Shown here piece by piece: positions 36,741 through 46,926 of a stretch of DNA of 64,000 nucleotides. A program made the translations under genes and the position numbers. Location: positions 1 to 64,000 of the forward strand of contig WBMZ01011704.1 of the NCBI GenBank assembly GCA_013400975.1. The letters run 5' to 3'. The stretch's first letter is position 1. Every line of letters begins with the position of its first letter. The stretch is from Atrichornis clamosus. Taxonomy: Eukaryota; Chordata; Aves; Passeriformes; Menuridae. Below the pieces are notes generated by a model. The model was not told the origin of the DNA, ran no database searches, and saw only the letters and a list, made by a program, of their open reading frames with translations.

Positions 36741-37330
36741 TATGTCTCTGTTCTTGCAGTTTATTAACACAGTCTTGAACAAGTCAATCAGTGGAATTCC
36801 TATGGAAATCCTTCCCATTGTTTCTTTTATCTCTCATTATTGGTCTTGTCTTATCAGCAGACTCAAGTCTTATNCTAGCAGACCCAGGTCTTATCTTACC
36901 AGCAGTTTGTATGTAAAGACACTCCCTTATTCCTTTCAGTATCTAAACTTGGGTGTCTGGATATAGTGCTGAATACTGCTCAATAATTACCAGGGGGCCA
37001 AGATTCTTCTAGTGGTGCATGTTTCAGTGTATTTTATATTTGTAACCATCTTAGCCTGTTGGTCTGATGATTCATTATCAGAGGAACAATTACAGATTTT
37101 AGTCACTTTTTGAAGGTCCACGTTTCATGCTACTGTTATAGTATTAGAAATGTAAAGCAAGGCTCTAACAAGTCCAGGCCTAAGACCACCACATTGTTTG
37201 ATAACAGAAGTTCATAGGTCTGCCAGTACTCAGGCCTTGGGTCTGACTTCTTTTTCAGATAGTGGCTCCACTTGAATGCTGTAGACTATATTCAGAAGCC
37301 CATAGTAAGATGAACACTGAATATACTTGT
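36741..37330 (-). mobile_element. Internal remnant of the same endogenous retrovirus
   Basis: Sequence upstream of the polypurine tract on the minus strand. I recognise no gag, pol or env protein, and open frames are short, so this is probably the non-coding 3' part or a heavily decayed env end. The right boundary is a guess. It includes the only ambiguous base of the window (N at 36874), inside a short tandem repeat. Confidence 0.4.
36849..36905. repeat. About three copies of a 20 bp tandem repeat containing the N
   Basis: Units begin TCTTAT and contain AGCAG or GCAGAC: 36849-36867, 36868-36888 and a partial 36889-36905. The N at 36874 falls in unit 2, where unit 1 has C. Confidence 0.65.
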
Positions 37331-38779
37331 CTCCCCTCTCATACATAGTGTTTCTTCTCTGTCTAGGATACTAAGGCAGCAGACACTTGCACTTTTCAGC
37401 CATTTTCAACACGGATGCAGTCAATACTGAAGCATCATTCCTTGCTAAAGACCAACCTTTTGTCACGAATGTTCTGCTCCTTCTTCAAAGAAAAGGAGTG
37501 TTAACCCTACTTGTCAAAGCCAAGTTGGTGCATAAGGTTTTTTATTATCAAACAGCTTTCAGTGCAGATCAGTTAAAAACATGTGAATACAATCAAGTCC
37601 TGTTGACATATAAACACTAGGGAGTGGAACAGAAAAAAGAAAGGCCACAACCCTCACAAACCCCTTAAATAGACATAAAACTGCAACAGATTATTCTATT
37701 TCATATATATGATTTAAATGGACACAAGAAATAGTGAAATGAATTGAAATTATTGAATTAAATCTCTTTACACAAGTCAAGGAATTTTAATCATACTATT
37801 TTTATAACAGCGTAAGTTCTAGGAAAAGGCCAAACATGCCAATTGGTATGTAGGCAGCAGTTATTTCAAACAGTTCCAAATATTTTATCCTGGTCTTTTT
37901 TTTTCTTCATATAATGCTAAGAGTGTAGAATTTATACTGAGCACTGGGCTGCTCCATCAGGGTATCTCTGAAGTTAATCCAGAGCCATGTCATCATAATT
38001 TAGAGCAAAAAATGCTTCACTATGCTCTCATAGAGGTTTTAAAAGGTCAGAATTCTTCATTCACTTATGAGAAATGTGGTCATTCTAATTTATGCCAATA
38101 AAGGTATTTTTATTTCCATGTCCCTAGTCCTATGCCATACAATAAGATTCTCTTAGATGTGAATTTATGGAGTAATAATTTATGCCTATATACTGTCGTA
38201 GCTGTTGACCTTCAGTCTTTCACTCAACACGTTAAGTCTGAATTACTGGGTAGTACGTTGAGCTTTATAGTGATTCATTCCTCAGTCGTGGTGGTGTAGG
38301 TGAGGGAAGGACCTAGATAACATCATTACAGTAAATTACTTCTCTGAAGGTAAAATTACGGCATTGTTCTAGTGAATCCCTACCATTTCCTTTCAGAATT
38401 TTATGCATATAGAGAATATAAGAAAAGATTTCTTCCAGTGGCAAATGAAAATGTAAAATAAAATATAATGTTTTTGTTTAAAGCTTATATTCCTGGTTTG
38501 ATCCCATCTGGGAGCTGAATGCTTATTAGTGCTGATCTCACATGGGAAATGTCTTCTATCTTTGCATGCATTAACAACAAAACCATTTTCTTTTTAAAAA
38601 ACATGTTACCAGCTAGGATTTTTATTTGAGATGCAACTTCATTCTCAGAAAATAGCAATTCCACAGGAGCTATAACTTTACCAGGTTTTTAAAAGCATAA
38701 CCATAGGAATTTCTTCAGTAATAATTCTGGAAAACTGTATTTTCTGCTATCTTATGTTGAATTATTTTGCTTTTATGTA
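37331..38779. other. AT-rich unique DNA
   Basis: No recognisable gene. A 77-codon plus frame at 37387-37620 has no known domain. Confidence 0.5.
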
Positions 38780-39590
38780 TTAAGTTTCCTGGAGTGAGTG
38801 ATCAACTTTATTAACTACATCTCCAAATATGGTTTCCTTCATAACTAGATTTTTTTTTGTCTCATATGTTGAAGCATAAACCAGCTTCGCCACAGACCAC
38901 AGTACTATAGGCAGTATAGGACACAGGATACCTATGTCTGTTATTGCTCTCCTGTGTGACATTTGGGAAACTCTCTCACGGACTACATTTCCTTTTTCCA
39001 TCTTCCCAGCAAAGTTAATGGCAGTGCTGACAGACTCTGCTGCCATTCTCTACTTTGGATTTAGCCACTTACGCTTCAGGCGAGCTCTGGCCTGGTGCAG
39101 TTGTCAGACCCTGTGTCTGACTTCTGGGCAAGAGCTATGAGAAAAATAGGCTTGCCCCCATCTCATGGGATCTGTATGGAAGCTCAGGTGCTCAGATTTT
39201 TTCTTGAACTGAGCTAGGCTGTGACCGCACCTCACTTTTCCAATCTGCTGCCCTGATAACCAACACTGCCTCAAAACCTGCCTCATTGCTGTTGCCTCTC
39301 CTGCACGTCACAAGGCTGTGGCCATGCCTGGCCCAGCTCACCTGGACTTTTTGGGGCATGCTGAGACTATACCCAGCTAGGGAGAGGAGGGTAAGGTGGG
39401 AATTTATGTAGCCCTTTGCATGAATTTGAGACAAATTAACGCAGCTGTCAGCATAAGCGTCAGAGCTCTAACCAACTTTTTGCTAAGCAGAAGAGACAGA
39501 ATGTGACCAGCGCCTTTTTCTAAACATCAGAATGAACCTTGAATATTTTTTGTGTTTTCTAGGAAATAGAAAGCTGAACTCTACGAACAG
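38780..39590. other. GC-richer unassigned block
   Basis: Composition rises compared with the neighbours, especially at 39050-39400. The minus frame 38780-39046 (88 codons) contains one hydrophobic stretch of about 20 residues that could cross a membrane, but I match it to no family. Overlapping frames on both strands at 39104-39434 look like shadows of GC-richer DNA. It could be an old unrecognised retroviral or pseudogene fragment. Confidence 0.3.
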
Positions 39591-39613
39591 CCTGCAGATC
39601 CTCAAGTCTAAAC

Positions 39614-39733
39614 ATGACCAGAAGTGTCCTGATCATCTTGATGGTGGTACCAACAATGGCAACAGCACATGAGAATGAACCAGTGCAAACTGAAAACACT
39701 ACTCATGTGAGAGACTGGACTGTTAATGCTTAA
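39614..39733 (+). CDS. Hypothetical 39-residue frame with signal-peptide-like start
   Basis: ATG at 39614, TAA at 39731. The product begins MTRSVLIILMVVPTMATA. A basic residue near the start, a hydrophobic core of about 12 residues and a small-residue ATA end make this a plausible cleavable signal peptide. About 20 polar residues follow, including an NTT glycosylation sequon. A good 3' splice site (ttttttgtgttttctag) ends at 39561, about 50 bases upstream of the ATG. It could be the first coding exon of an unknown secreted protein, the decayed start of a retroviral env, or chance. A different frame just downstream (39759-39851) is Lys/Glu-rich and open, which would fit an indel-broken gene. 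It is not in the main frame list because of its size. I do not recognise it. Confidence 0.25.
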   Translation: MTRSVLIILMVVPTMATAHENEPVQTENTTHVRDWTVNA

Positions 39734-39830
39734 TGACTCAAATATTCAATCAAAATATTCTCAACTCAGTCCCATAACATGGGAGACTAAAAAAAAAATT
39801 AAGGGACCCTACAAGAGAGAGGCTGTGGAG

Positions 39831-39863
39831 GGAATTAAGGAGATTAAGGAGAATTAAGGAGAA
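39831..39863. repeat. Three copies of an AATTAAGGAG-type decamer
   Basis: Successive 'aattaaggag', 'attaaggag' and 'aattaaggag' units form a short purine-rich tandem repeat on the plus strand. Confidence 0.75.
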
Positions 39864-39944
39864 CCTAAGAAACTTTGGGAAAACCCAGGGGCCCCCATTA
39901 CCTGGCCCCAGAATTATTTTTAGAAGACAGTTGTGTAACATCTT

Positions 39945-40730
39945 TGTTTAGAAACTCATAGCAACTACTCATAGTGAAATACATCAAATTTCTTAGTAGT
40001 TTTAACTTTAAATTGCCTTTTCTTGTTAATACTGAGATCATTCTCCTTCTAAAAAAACACAACTTAATTGGTGTTGCAGTAAATGTTTTTAGTGAAATAT
40101 AACTCTCATGGAACTTCCATTTGAACTAATAAGTAGTGTGGAGCTGTGCTTCATTTAGAAATGCATGAAATGAAAGTGTAGTTCTCCAAGGACAGCATAC
40201 TACTGGCTTTAAAAGGGGTTAAGCTTATATGCTTCAAAGCCTTGGAATACTCATTTCAATTCTTTCTACAAGTTATTTTTTCATAGCAAAGGATATTGAA
40301 TTAGGCTATACTTAAAGCAAAAATAGAATTCTATGTTTTAGAACAAGTAAGGTATGTTACTAGTAAAATGATCTTTAAATACATATTTTTAAAATGGTTT
40401 AAATTGAATCACACATGTGTTTGAGATACCATTTTGCAAGTTCTTTATTTTATGAGTGAAATAAATGTTACTCTACATTAATTTACTTTTATTTTCTAGT
40501 GACAGCAATGCATTTAATTGTCACAAGAAGTAGCAACCCCTGATTATATTTTTGCTTTAAGTGTAGATGAACTTGTAGAGTTTCCCCAAGGGTCATATTT
40601 TCTATGTGAATATCAACATCTTTAAAAAGCTCTGCTTCAGTAGCCTTGATGGTATCTTGCAGAAATTTCAGACACCTTATGCATGCCTAGAACTTCCCTA
40701 CTATTCATTTGAGGAGGTTCACAGACTAGA
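39945..40730. other. AT-rich unique DNA
   Basis: Nothing recognisable. Confidence 0.55.
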
Positions 40731-40789
40731 TTAGATGATTACGGCAATTAGATGATTAATATCTTTGCAAAAGCAGCAGTTTCTCTCAC

Positions 40790-41045
40790 AGGCGCACCTC
40801 TGGCCTGACATTCTCCCCACTCCCGCTCTCCCCTCGGGGCTGGCAGGGCTGTTTCTCGCACGGTTCCCCTCGCTCAGCCCCGGCTGCCGGGCAGCGTTTT
40901 GCCCTCCCTTGCCCAGGCTTTCCCCGGGGTTCTCGCCCGCCCGCCCGGGGCTGAGGGGCTCAGCCGGGCCCTGCGCTGGGGCCGCTGGAGCCGCGGGCAC
41001 CGCCTGGGCCCGGCCGGGGCAGCCCCGCCTGGCCAGAACCTGAGC
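40790..41045. other. CpG-rich island
   Basis: This stretch is about 70% GC by eye, with roughly twenty CpG dinucleotides in about 250 bases, inside DNA that is otherwise strongly AT-rich and CpG-poor. Open frames on both strands (minus 40731-41099 at 122 codons, plus 40765-41043 at 92 codons) are what GC-rich sequence gives by chance. It may be a gene or lncRNA promoter, or a GC-rich repeat. No TATA box or recognised exon is adjacent. Confidence 0.75.
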
Positions 41046-41870
41046 ATTGGCACCTGGTACAAAAGCAAATACGGAACTTGAGTTGTTTTGAGAATCCAAG
41101 TAGACTGATTCACCTACGTCCTATCATGGCCTGGAAGACACCAGCATTCCAGACTGTCCCTGTTGAGACTCCTCTGGGGCTCTTCCCTACCCTGCTCAAA
41201 GCCCAGTGCAGCCCCATGGTGGTCCCAGCCCTACCCTGGCCACACACAGGCGCATGTCCCAGCCTGGCCTCAGCTTGTGTCCATCCCCATGGAGGTGCCC
41301 AGTGCCTGGAGCTGGGTCTGACCCAGTGCTGGACCCAGTGCCTGACCCAGTGCTTCCTGACTCCCCGGGTTAGGGTGCTGGCATAGGTCCTGCCTGACTG
41401 CAGGGCCTGCCCTGACAGACACAGGGGAGCCCCTGGCACTCTGATCTGGGGTAAGAACAAAAGATAGTTGTGTCTTTGTGTGCATCCTCTCCCCACCATG
41501 CCCCGCCATCCCCCTTCTCCCTTGCAGTTGTCTCTGATGGGCAATGTAGTTTGTCCTAAGCACCAGGTGGGAATTGCAGAAAGAACTGTCCTCGGGATGC
41601 TCACAAAATGAACGCATTCCAGAGGTGGGGGAGCTATGATGATTGCGATTGACTTCAGTACACATCAGCCTGCAAGAGGGCAAAAAAATGCTGCTGGAGA
41701 CTGGGCCACCTGGGATAAGTGGTCTCCGAAGGTAGCAGGCAGCCTCCACGTGGATCCCCTGTCCCTGGCAGGGGTGACTGCAGGGAATATCCAGTCTGAA
41801 ACCAGGAAATACTCACTTTTGTAGGGTGAGTAAAAGTGCTATGGTCCGGCCACATATATAAATAAAGAAC
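41046..41870. other. GC-richer continuation of the CpG island
   Basis: Moderately GC-rich, CpG-poorer sequence with a short ACCCAGTGC repeat. There is a possible 5' splice site GGG/gtaagaac at 41451 and a strong 3' splice site cccttctcccttgcag ending at 41527. A phrase at 41540-41553 reads, on the minus strand, close to the ACTACA-type promoter motif. The block ends in 'atatataaataaagaac' near 41855-41870, which could be a polyadenylation or TATA-like signal. A 164-codon minus frame (41110-41604) and a 159-codon one (41270-41749) overlap and have no recognised domain. I see no homology to name. Confidence 0.35.
41319..41353. repeat. Three copies of a TGACCCAGTGC undecamer
   Basis: tgacccagtgc at 41319-41329 and 41343-41353, with a variant tggacccagtgcc between. 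Confidence 0.8.
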
Positions 41871-43178
41871 TAAATTAGCTCCTTACTTACTTTCATGCTT
41901 TATAAATCTACATTCTGTAAGGCCAAAGACTGTAAACCTGTTCACAAAACCTGAATATATTATAATCCTTTAGACCTTCTTGTATACAGCATTGACAATA
42001 TTTAGATGCTGTATTAGCAATAAATTGAATCATAATTATCTAAAAATCAGTGTTATACCAAGAGTCTTCTCACTACTATTCTGACACAGTGTCCTAGTAC
42101 TAGTTTTACTATGAAAGTTCAAAAGCATCCATGGGTACATCATCAAAGCTGGAAATGTGACTATAGGGGACTAAAATGTTACCTGGTATAACTCCTGTCA
42201 TTGATTCCCAGTTATAGTTGGGATCAGCTAAATTTCTTCATGAAAATCTGCATTTTCCTTTTCACTTTGAAAGACAGTTATAGTTATAAGTATAGTCTTT
42301 AATTTTCTGTATCATCCAATACCCATCTCTGCCTGACACATTTCTGCAATTTTTCTTTTGCCCTGAAGGAATCAGTGAGCTATTCAGTGAAATTCCTTGA
42401 TTTCACAGAGAGGTAGGATTCTTTTTTATTGTTTATTTGGTTGGTTGTTTTGGTTTGGTTTGTTTGTTTGGTTTGGTTTGTCTTTTTGGTTTTTTAACGG
42501 GGAAAATCTCCTTCAGTACTCCCCATGGTATTTCTTGCAACAGAGATGCCTTTCCTAAAAGGTTTTGTAATTATCAATATTTATAAGGCCACGAGAATTA
42601 CTAACACTCCATGGGGTGCCTAATTTCCAAGTTCTTTGGCTTGTATTTCTAGAGTTTTTCAACAGACTAATGAGCAAGCTGGTGTGACTGGATCCACCTG
42701 AAAGATTTTTACATTAAATAAAGCTGATATCAAAGTGTCATGTGGGATGAACAATTTCCCCTTTTTATTTCTTCTGCATGATAAAAAGGAGTAAAACCAG
42801 AAGTATTATTAATATGTATAGGAATAATGAAGCTTCAAGGAGGAAAACTCTATCATCCGAACACAAGTAAATGTGGTTTTCTTAGCAAGTAATTAATATT
42901 TGAACAATATAAATGAGAGACAAGAAGAGTTCATTTGAGTCACTCTGCCTCCCTGATTATAAACAGAGCAGACAAATAGAGAAGTTAATAGCAATGTCAA
43001 GGTGCAGTAGGAAAAACATTAAGTGATATTAAGCTGTCTCTGTGCTGAGCAAATCAAAGTACAGAAAAATCATGAAGTGAAAACCCATGCTGATAACTGT
43101 ATCAGCATGTTTAAGGGGTTTGAAGTGCTGATTTTTTATTACTACAAACAGTTCTAGACTGCTTTTGGAAAAACAAAA
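41871..43178. other. AT-rich unique DNA
   Basis: No gene seen. It holds the TTTGG repeat at 42422-42497. Confidence 0.55.
42422..42497. repeat. T/G-rich TTTGG and TTTG simple repeat
   Basis: About 75 bases made of GGTTT, TTTGG and TTTG units, almost lacking A and C. A degenerate pentanucleotide/tetranucleotide repeat. Confidence 0.85.
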
Positions 43179-43312
43179 TTTTTCTTTTTTTCTCTTTAAT
43201 CTTTTCCTTTTTCCTTTTTCTTTTTTTATTTTTATTTTTCTTTCTTTTTTCGTTTCCTTTTTCTTTTTTTTTCCTGCTTCTCCCCCTGCCTTCTCCTTCA
43301 TCCCTCTCATCC
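43179..43312. repeat. Long pyrimidine tract (about 130 bp)
   Basis: Nearly pure C/T on the plus strand, with CTTTTT-like units and only a few interrupting A or G bases, turning C-richer at its right end. It explains the Lys/Arg-rich 96-codon minus frame at 43029-43319. Confidence 0.92.
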
Positions 43313-43929
43313 AACACAAAAGTGGAGGAAGAGTGATTTGGACTCAGTTAAACTCTCCCATTTCCTGAACTTTCAATATATTGTCCTAGAACCAGTAATT
43401 TCTGCATTATTCTTCTAAGGATTATCATGCATAGGTTGAAAATAAAAGGTATAAAGATACATATTAATACTTTTCATTATTATGTTTTAAGGTATAATTC
43501 TTCTCTTTAATGTGTTGGTAATGTTGAGCTGCACATTGTGAAAGCAACAGGTGGTGAAATTGAGTGCACTTAGGGAAAGGCAGGAAAGCCAGTAAAGATC
43601 AACCCTAAAGAGACAAGATGTGAAAAATATCACCTTCATCACTACTAGGGATGGAAATTCTGTAACAAAATCTTCTACAGATATGTTGCCTTGCAACTGT
43701 ATTGACTAATTAATTTTCCTTCTTGGTTATTGTATTGTTAAGTGATCATTATTCTTTCTAAAAAGATATAGCTCATATCTCTTTCTAAGGAAGTCTAATA
43801 TCTAAAAATAGTTGTCTAATTGGGAAATTGCAATTGTACTGATACTGAATTCTCTCAATTATCATACCCATGATATGGATGATTGCTACCCTGTAGATAC
43901 ATTGAAAAAAGAAAGATGTAATATTTTTG
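43313..43929. other. AT-rich unique DNA
   Basis: Nothing recognisable. Confidence 0.55.
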
Positions 43930-44562
43930 GATTTCAACACAGCTTCTGATTTTGTCTCTCACAGGATCCTTCTGGACAAAATGTCCAGCAGACAGTTGTA
44001 AAAACACATCATGTTGTGGGTGAGCAACTGGCTCATGGTTAAACCCTAAAAGTTATATTGACTGGGGTTATATTAGATCTGGCAGTTGGTCACCAGTGGG
44101 GATCCTCAGGACTCCATTTTAGGTTCTGTGCTGTTTAAAATCTTCATAAATAACTTGGACTCAAAGGAATACTAAAAAAATTTGTTGACGATAATAAATT
44201 GAGAGGAGCTGTGGATTGCAGGGTCCCTGCAGAGAGACCCCAACAAATTAGAGGGCTTGGCAGCCATCAACTCTATGAAGTTTAACAAGGGCAAGTGCTG
44301 GAATTGGCACCTGGAATTGGGCAACCCTGAATGTAGGGACAGACCGGAGAACGAGAGGCTGGAGAGCAGCACCGCCAAAAGGGACCTGGGGGCCCTGGTC
44401 AATGGCAAGTTGAACACAAGTCAGCAGTGCCCTGGCAGCCAGGAGGACCAACCCTGTCCTGGGGTGCATCAGGCACAGCATCACTAGCCGGGCGAGGGAG
44501 GGGATTGTCCCACTCTGCTCTGCACTGGGGCAGCCTCACATTGAATATTGTGTGCAGTTCTC
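43930..44562 (+). mobile_element. CR1 LINE fragment, RT box C region, 3' end missing
   Basis: It starts in the LLDKM block, with the same CTGGACA-AAA-TGTCCAG inverted repeat (43972-43988) as the copy at 24315-26158. It runs through box C, here FVDD (about 44190-44201), the KFNKGKC block (44279-44298) and the ctggcagccagga block, and stops at about 44562 in the middle of ORF2 ('tgtgcagttct'). It overlaps in consensus coordinates with the copy at 46316, so the two are separate insertions or a duplication, not one split element. Inactive. Confidence 0.92.
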
Positions 44563-46315
44563 ATTAATATAAAATTATTGTAATTGATCTTCTGTTAGTT
44601 ATCAACTGACATACAATAATTATGTATACATGGCTAATAGATGTTTCTTTTAGCTATTAAATAGATAATCAATCACTCTGGAATTCTCTGAGGCTTTCCA
44701 TTCACTTCCTACTATCATAATTAAAGTTAAAATAAATATATGCTGCCTGCAGTTGTTGCTCAATTTGCTAAGTTACTGTTTTGTGTCTTACCGTCTCTCT
44801 ATTTTAAAACATATTTTTTATGTTACATAATATACTAGGGATTAGAAGAAAAGTTAGGATTAAGTTACTGCTTCACACCTCCATATATATCTTTCCAATT
44901 GGCCTGTGAGCCACCTGTAATCTTCTTTTCTAGCAGCAACAGTCACTTGTTTGAATATTTGATTTACTGACCTAGCTGCTGTTCAGCCACAGAAAATACT
45001 GGGTTTAGATGCTGCTATTTAGTTTAAGATCATATCAATGACAATCACAGTTTTTTCAGTATAAAGTCTGTGAGCTCACATCAGGCACATGAAGCAAGAC
45101 ATCAAAGCCTTAAATATCACTGCAGGTATACTGGCAGTGTATTTCCTCACCAGAGCATCTGTGTTGGCTGACTGATACACTGCACGCCATGGAGAGGTAC
45201 CACAGTTCTAATAAATCTGGGAATCTGGCAAGCTCTTGAGGTCATCTCAAGATCAGTGTCATCTAGTCTTTCTCCAACACTGTTGTTTTCTCCTTGTTTT
45301 TCCTGCCAATTTTTAAATGCTTGTAGCTTCTCATGATTTCTACACGACCCAGCTGAGTTTCTGAAATACGTTCTCTTACTGATGATTCTTTCTTATTATA
45401 AGACATTTCTACCACCTCTCTGAGCATGAGTATGAGGAAACAGAGCTGCCAGAAGGCTTCTGATGAAGACCTGTATGCCCAAAACACAAATAGCTGCCTT
45501 AGCAAATGGGTACCAGGAACCATGGTAGTGATCACAGGTTGACAGAGGCACCCATAGATCCTTTTAACACAGTTTTTGGACTCACACATTGTTAGAAGAC
45601 TTTGATACTCAACAGCAGCCATGTAATTTTTGCATATAACAAGCAGCTTTTCCCGTGAGCCTGCCTTTCTGTTTCAGCCCACAGACACACGAGTGAGATC
45701 ACTTCCAACAGTCAGGGACAGGTCAGGCTGTTCTGGATCGACACTACCTTTAGAAAAAAAAAAATCTTTCTGACTCATTGCATAGAAACCAAGGACAATG
45801 CAAGATCATATTTAAAATCTGTAGATTAAGCAAATAGCAACATTATATAAAAGAATACCTCTTGAAGTTGACTTCAAATACAGAGGATTTTGAATTACTT
45901 TGTTGAAATCTAAGTCAGAAGATAAAGAAGGGCTTATGATAGTCTCTTTTCTGTCCACAAGACTGTCTTTTTTGATTTTTTTTTCTTTTAACTGAAGAAA
46001 TTTTAAATTAAAGAACCCCCATCCTCAAATATTGCAGAGCATTGAGTATATAATAATGGTAACTGATCTTGCCTTTTGACTTACACTTTTCTGAAAAAAT
46101 CTAACCTATACAGCAAAACAGGAAAAACCAAACCAACCCAAAACTACACAGAAGTAGAAATGTATAATTTTTTAAACCATGTCTATACCATAGACATAGG
46201 TTTAATATAAACCAAATAAGTGCCTTTACCATTTCAGACTCAGATTATTAGACCCCATTTGAACTCACTTCAAAATTTCTTCAAATATAATTATCAATTA
46301 CACTATATATAATAT
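44563..46315. other. AT-rich unique DNA with one 119-codon minus frame
   Basis: The minus frame 45263-45622 is the longest open frame outside repeats and GC-rich DNA in this part. It has a hydrophobic middle and a Lys/Glu-rich end, with no family I recognise and no clear splice signals. I treat it as chance. Confidence 0.45.
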
Positions 46316-46926
46316 CCCTGGCAGCCAGGAGGGCCAACTGTTTCCTGAGGGGCATGAGGCACAGCATTGCCAGCCGGGCAAGGGACACTCTGCTCTGTGC
46401 TGGTGTGGCGTTACCTTGAATATTGTGTGCAGTTTTGGGTGCCAAAATACAGGAATGATATTCGGCTATTAGGAAGCATCCAAAGAAGGGCCACAAGAAT
46501 GATGAAGGGCCTTGAGGGGAAGCCATATGAGAAGCAGCTGAGGTCACTTGGTCTTTATTGCCTGAAGAAGAGGAGCCTGAGGGGAGAAGTCCTTAACATC
46601 CTCACAAGAGGAAGCGGTGGGGAAGGTATTGATCTCGTCACTCTCATGATCAGTGACAGGATTTGACAAAAGAGCATGAAGCTGAGTCAGGGGAAGTTTA
46701 GGTTGGATATCAGGAATAGATTCTTAACTCACTGGTATGAGAACAGGCTCCTCAGGGAAGTGATCATAATACCAAGCCTGAGAGGGTTCCAGAAGTGTTT
46801 GGACAATGCTCTCAGGCGTATGGCGTGATTCCTGGCATGTCCCGCACATGGACAGGCGCTAGACTTGATGATCCTGATGGGTTCCTTCCAACACAGAATA
46901 TTCTTTAATTTTATTAATCTATGATT
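46316..46926 (+). mobile_element. CR1 LINE, C-terminal ORF2 plus 3' UTR
   Basis: It starts at the ctggcagccagga block and includes WVPKYRNDIRLLGSIQRRAT (about 46438-46497) and KQLRSLGLYCLKKRSLRG (about 46531-46584). It ends with 'gttccttccaacacagaata' and a degraded tail. The 100-codon frame at 46367-46666 is a relatively well kept part of ORF2. Same subfamily as 24315-26158. Confidence 0.93.

Noticed and set aside
41110..41749. Two overlapping minus frames of 164 and 159 codons
   Set aside because: They overlap in different phases in GC-richer DNA where stop codons are rare. No domain is recognised.
43029..43319. 96-codon Lys-rich minus frame
   Set aside because: It is the translation of the purine strand of the pyrimidine tract.
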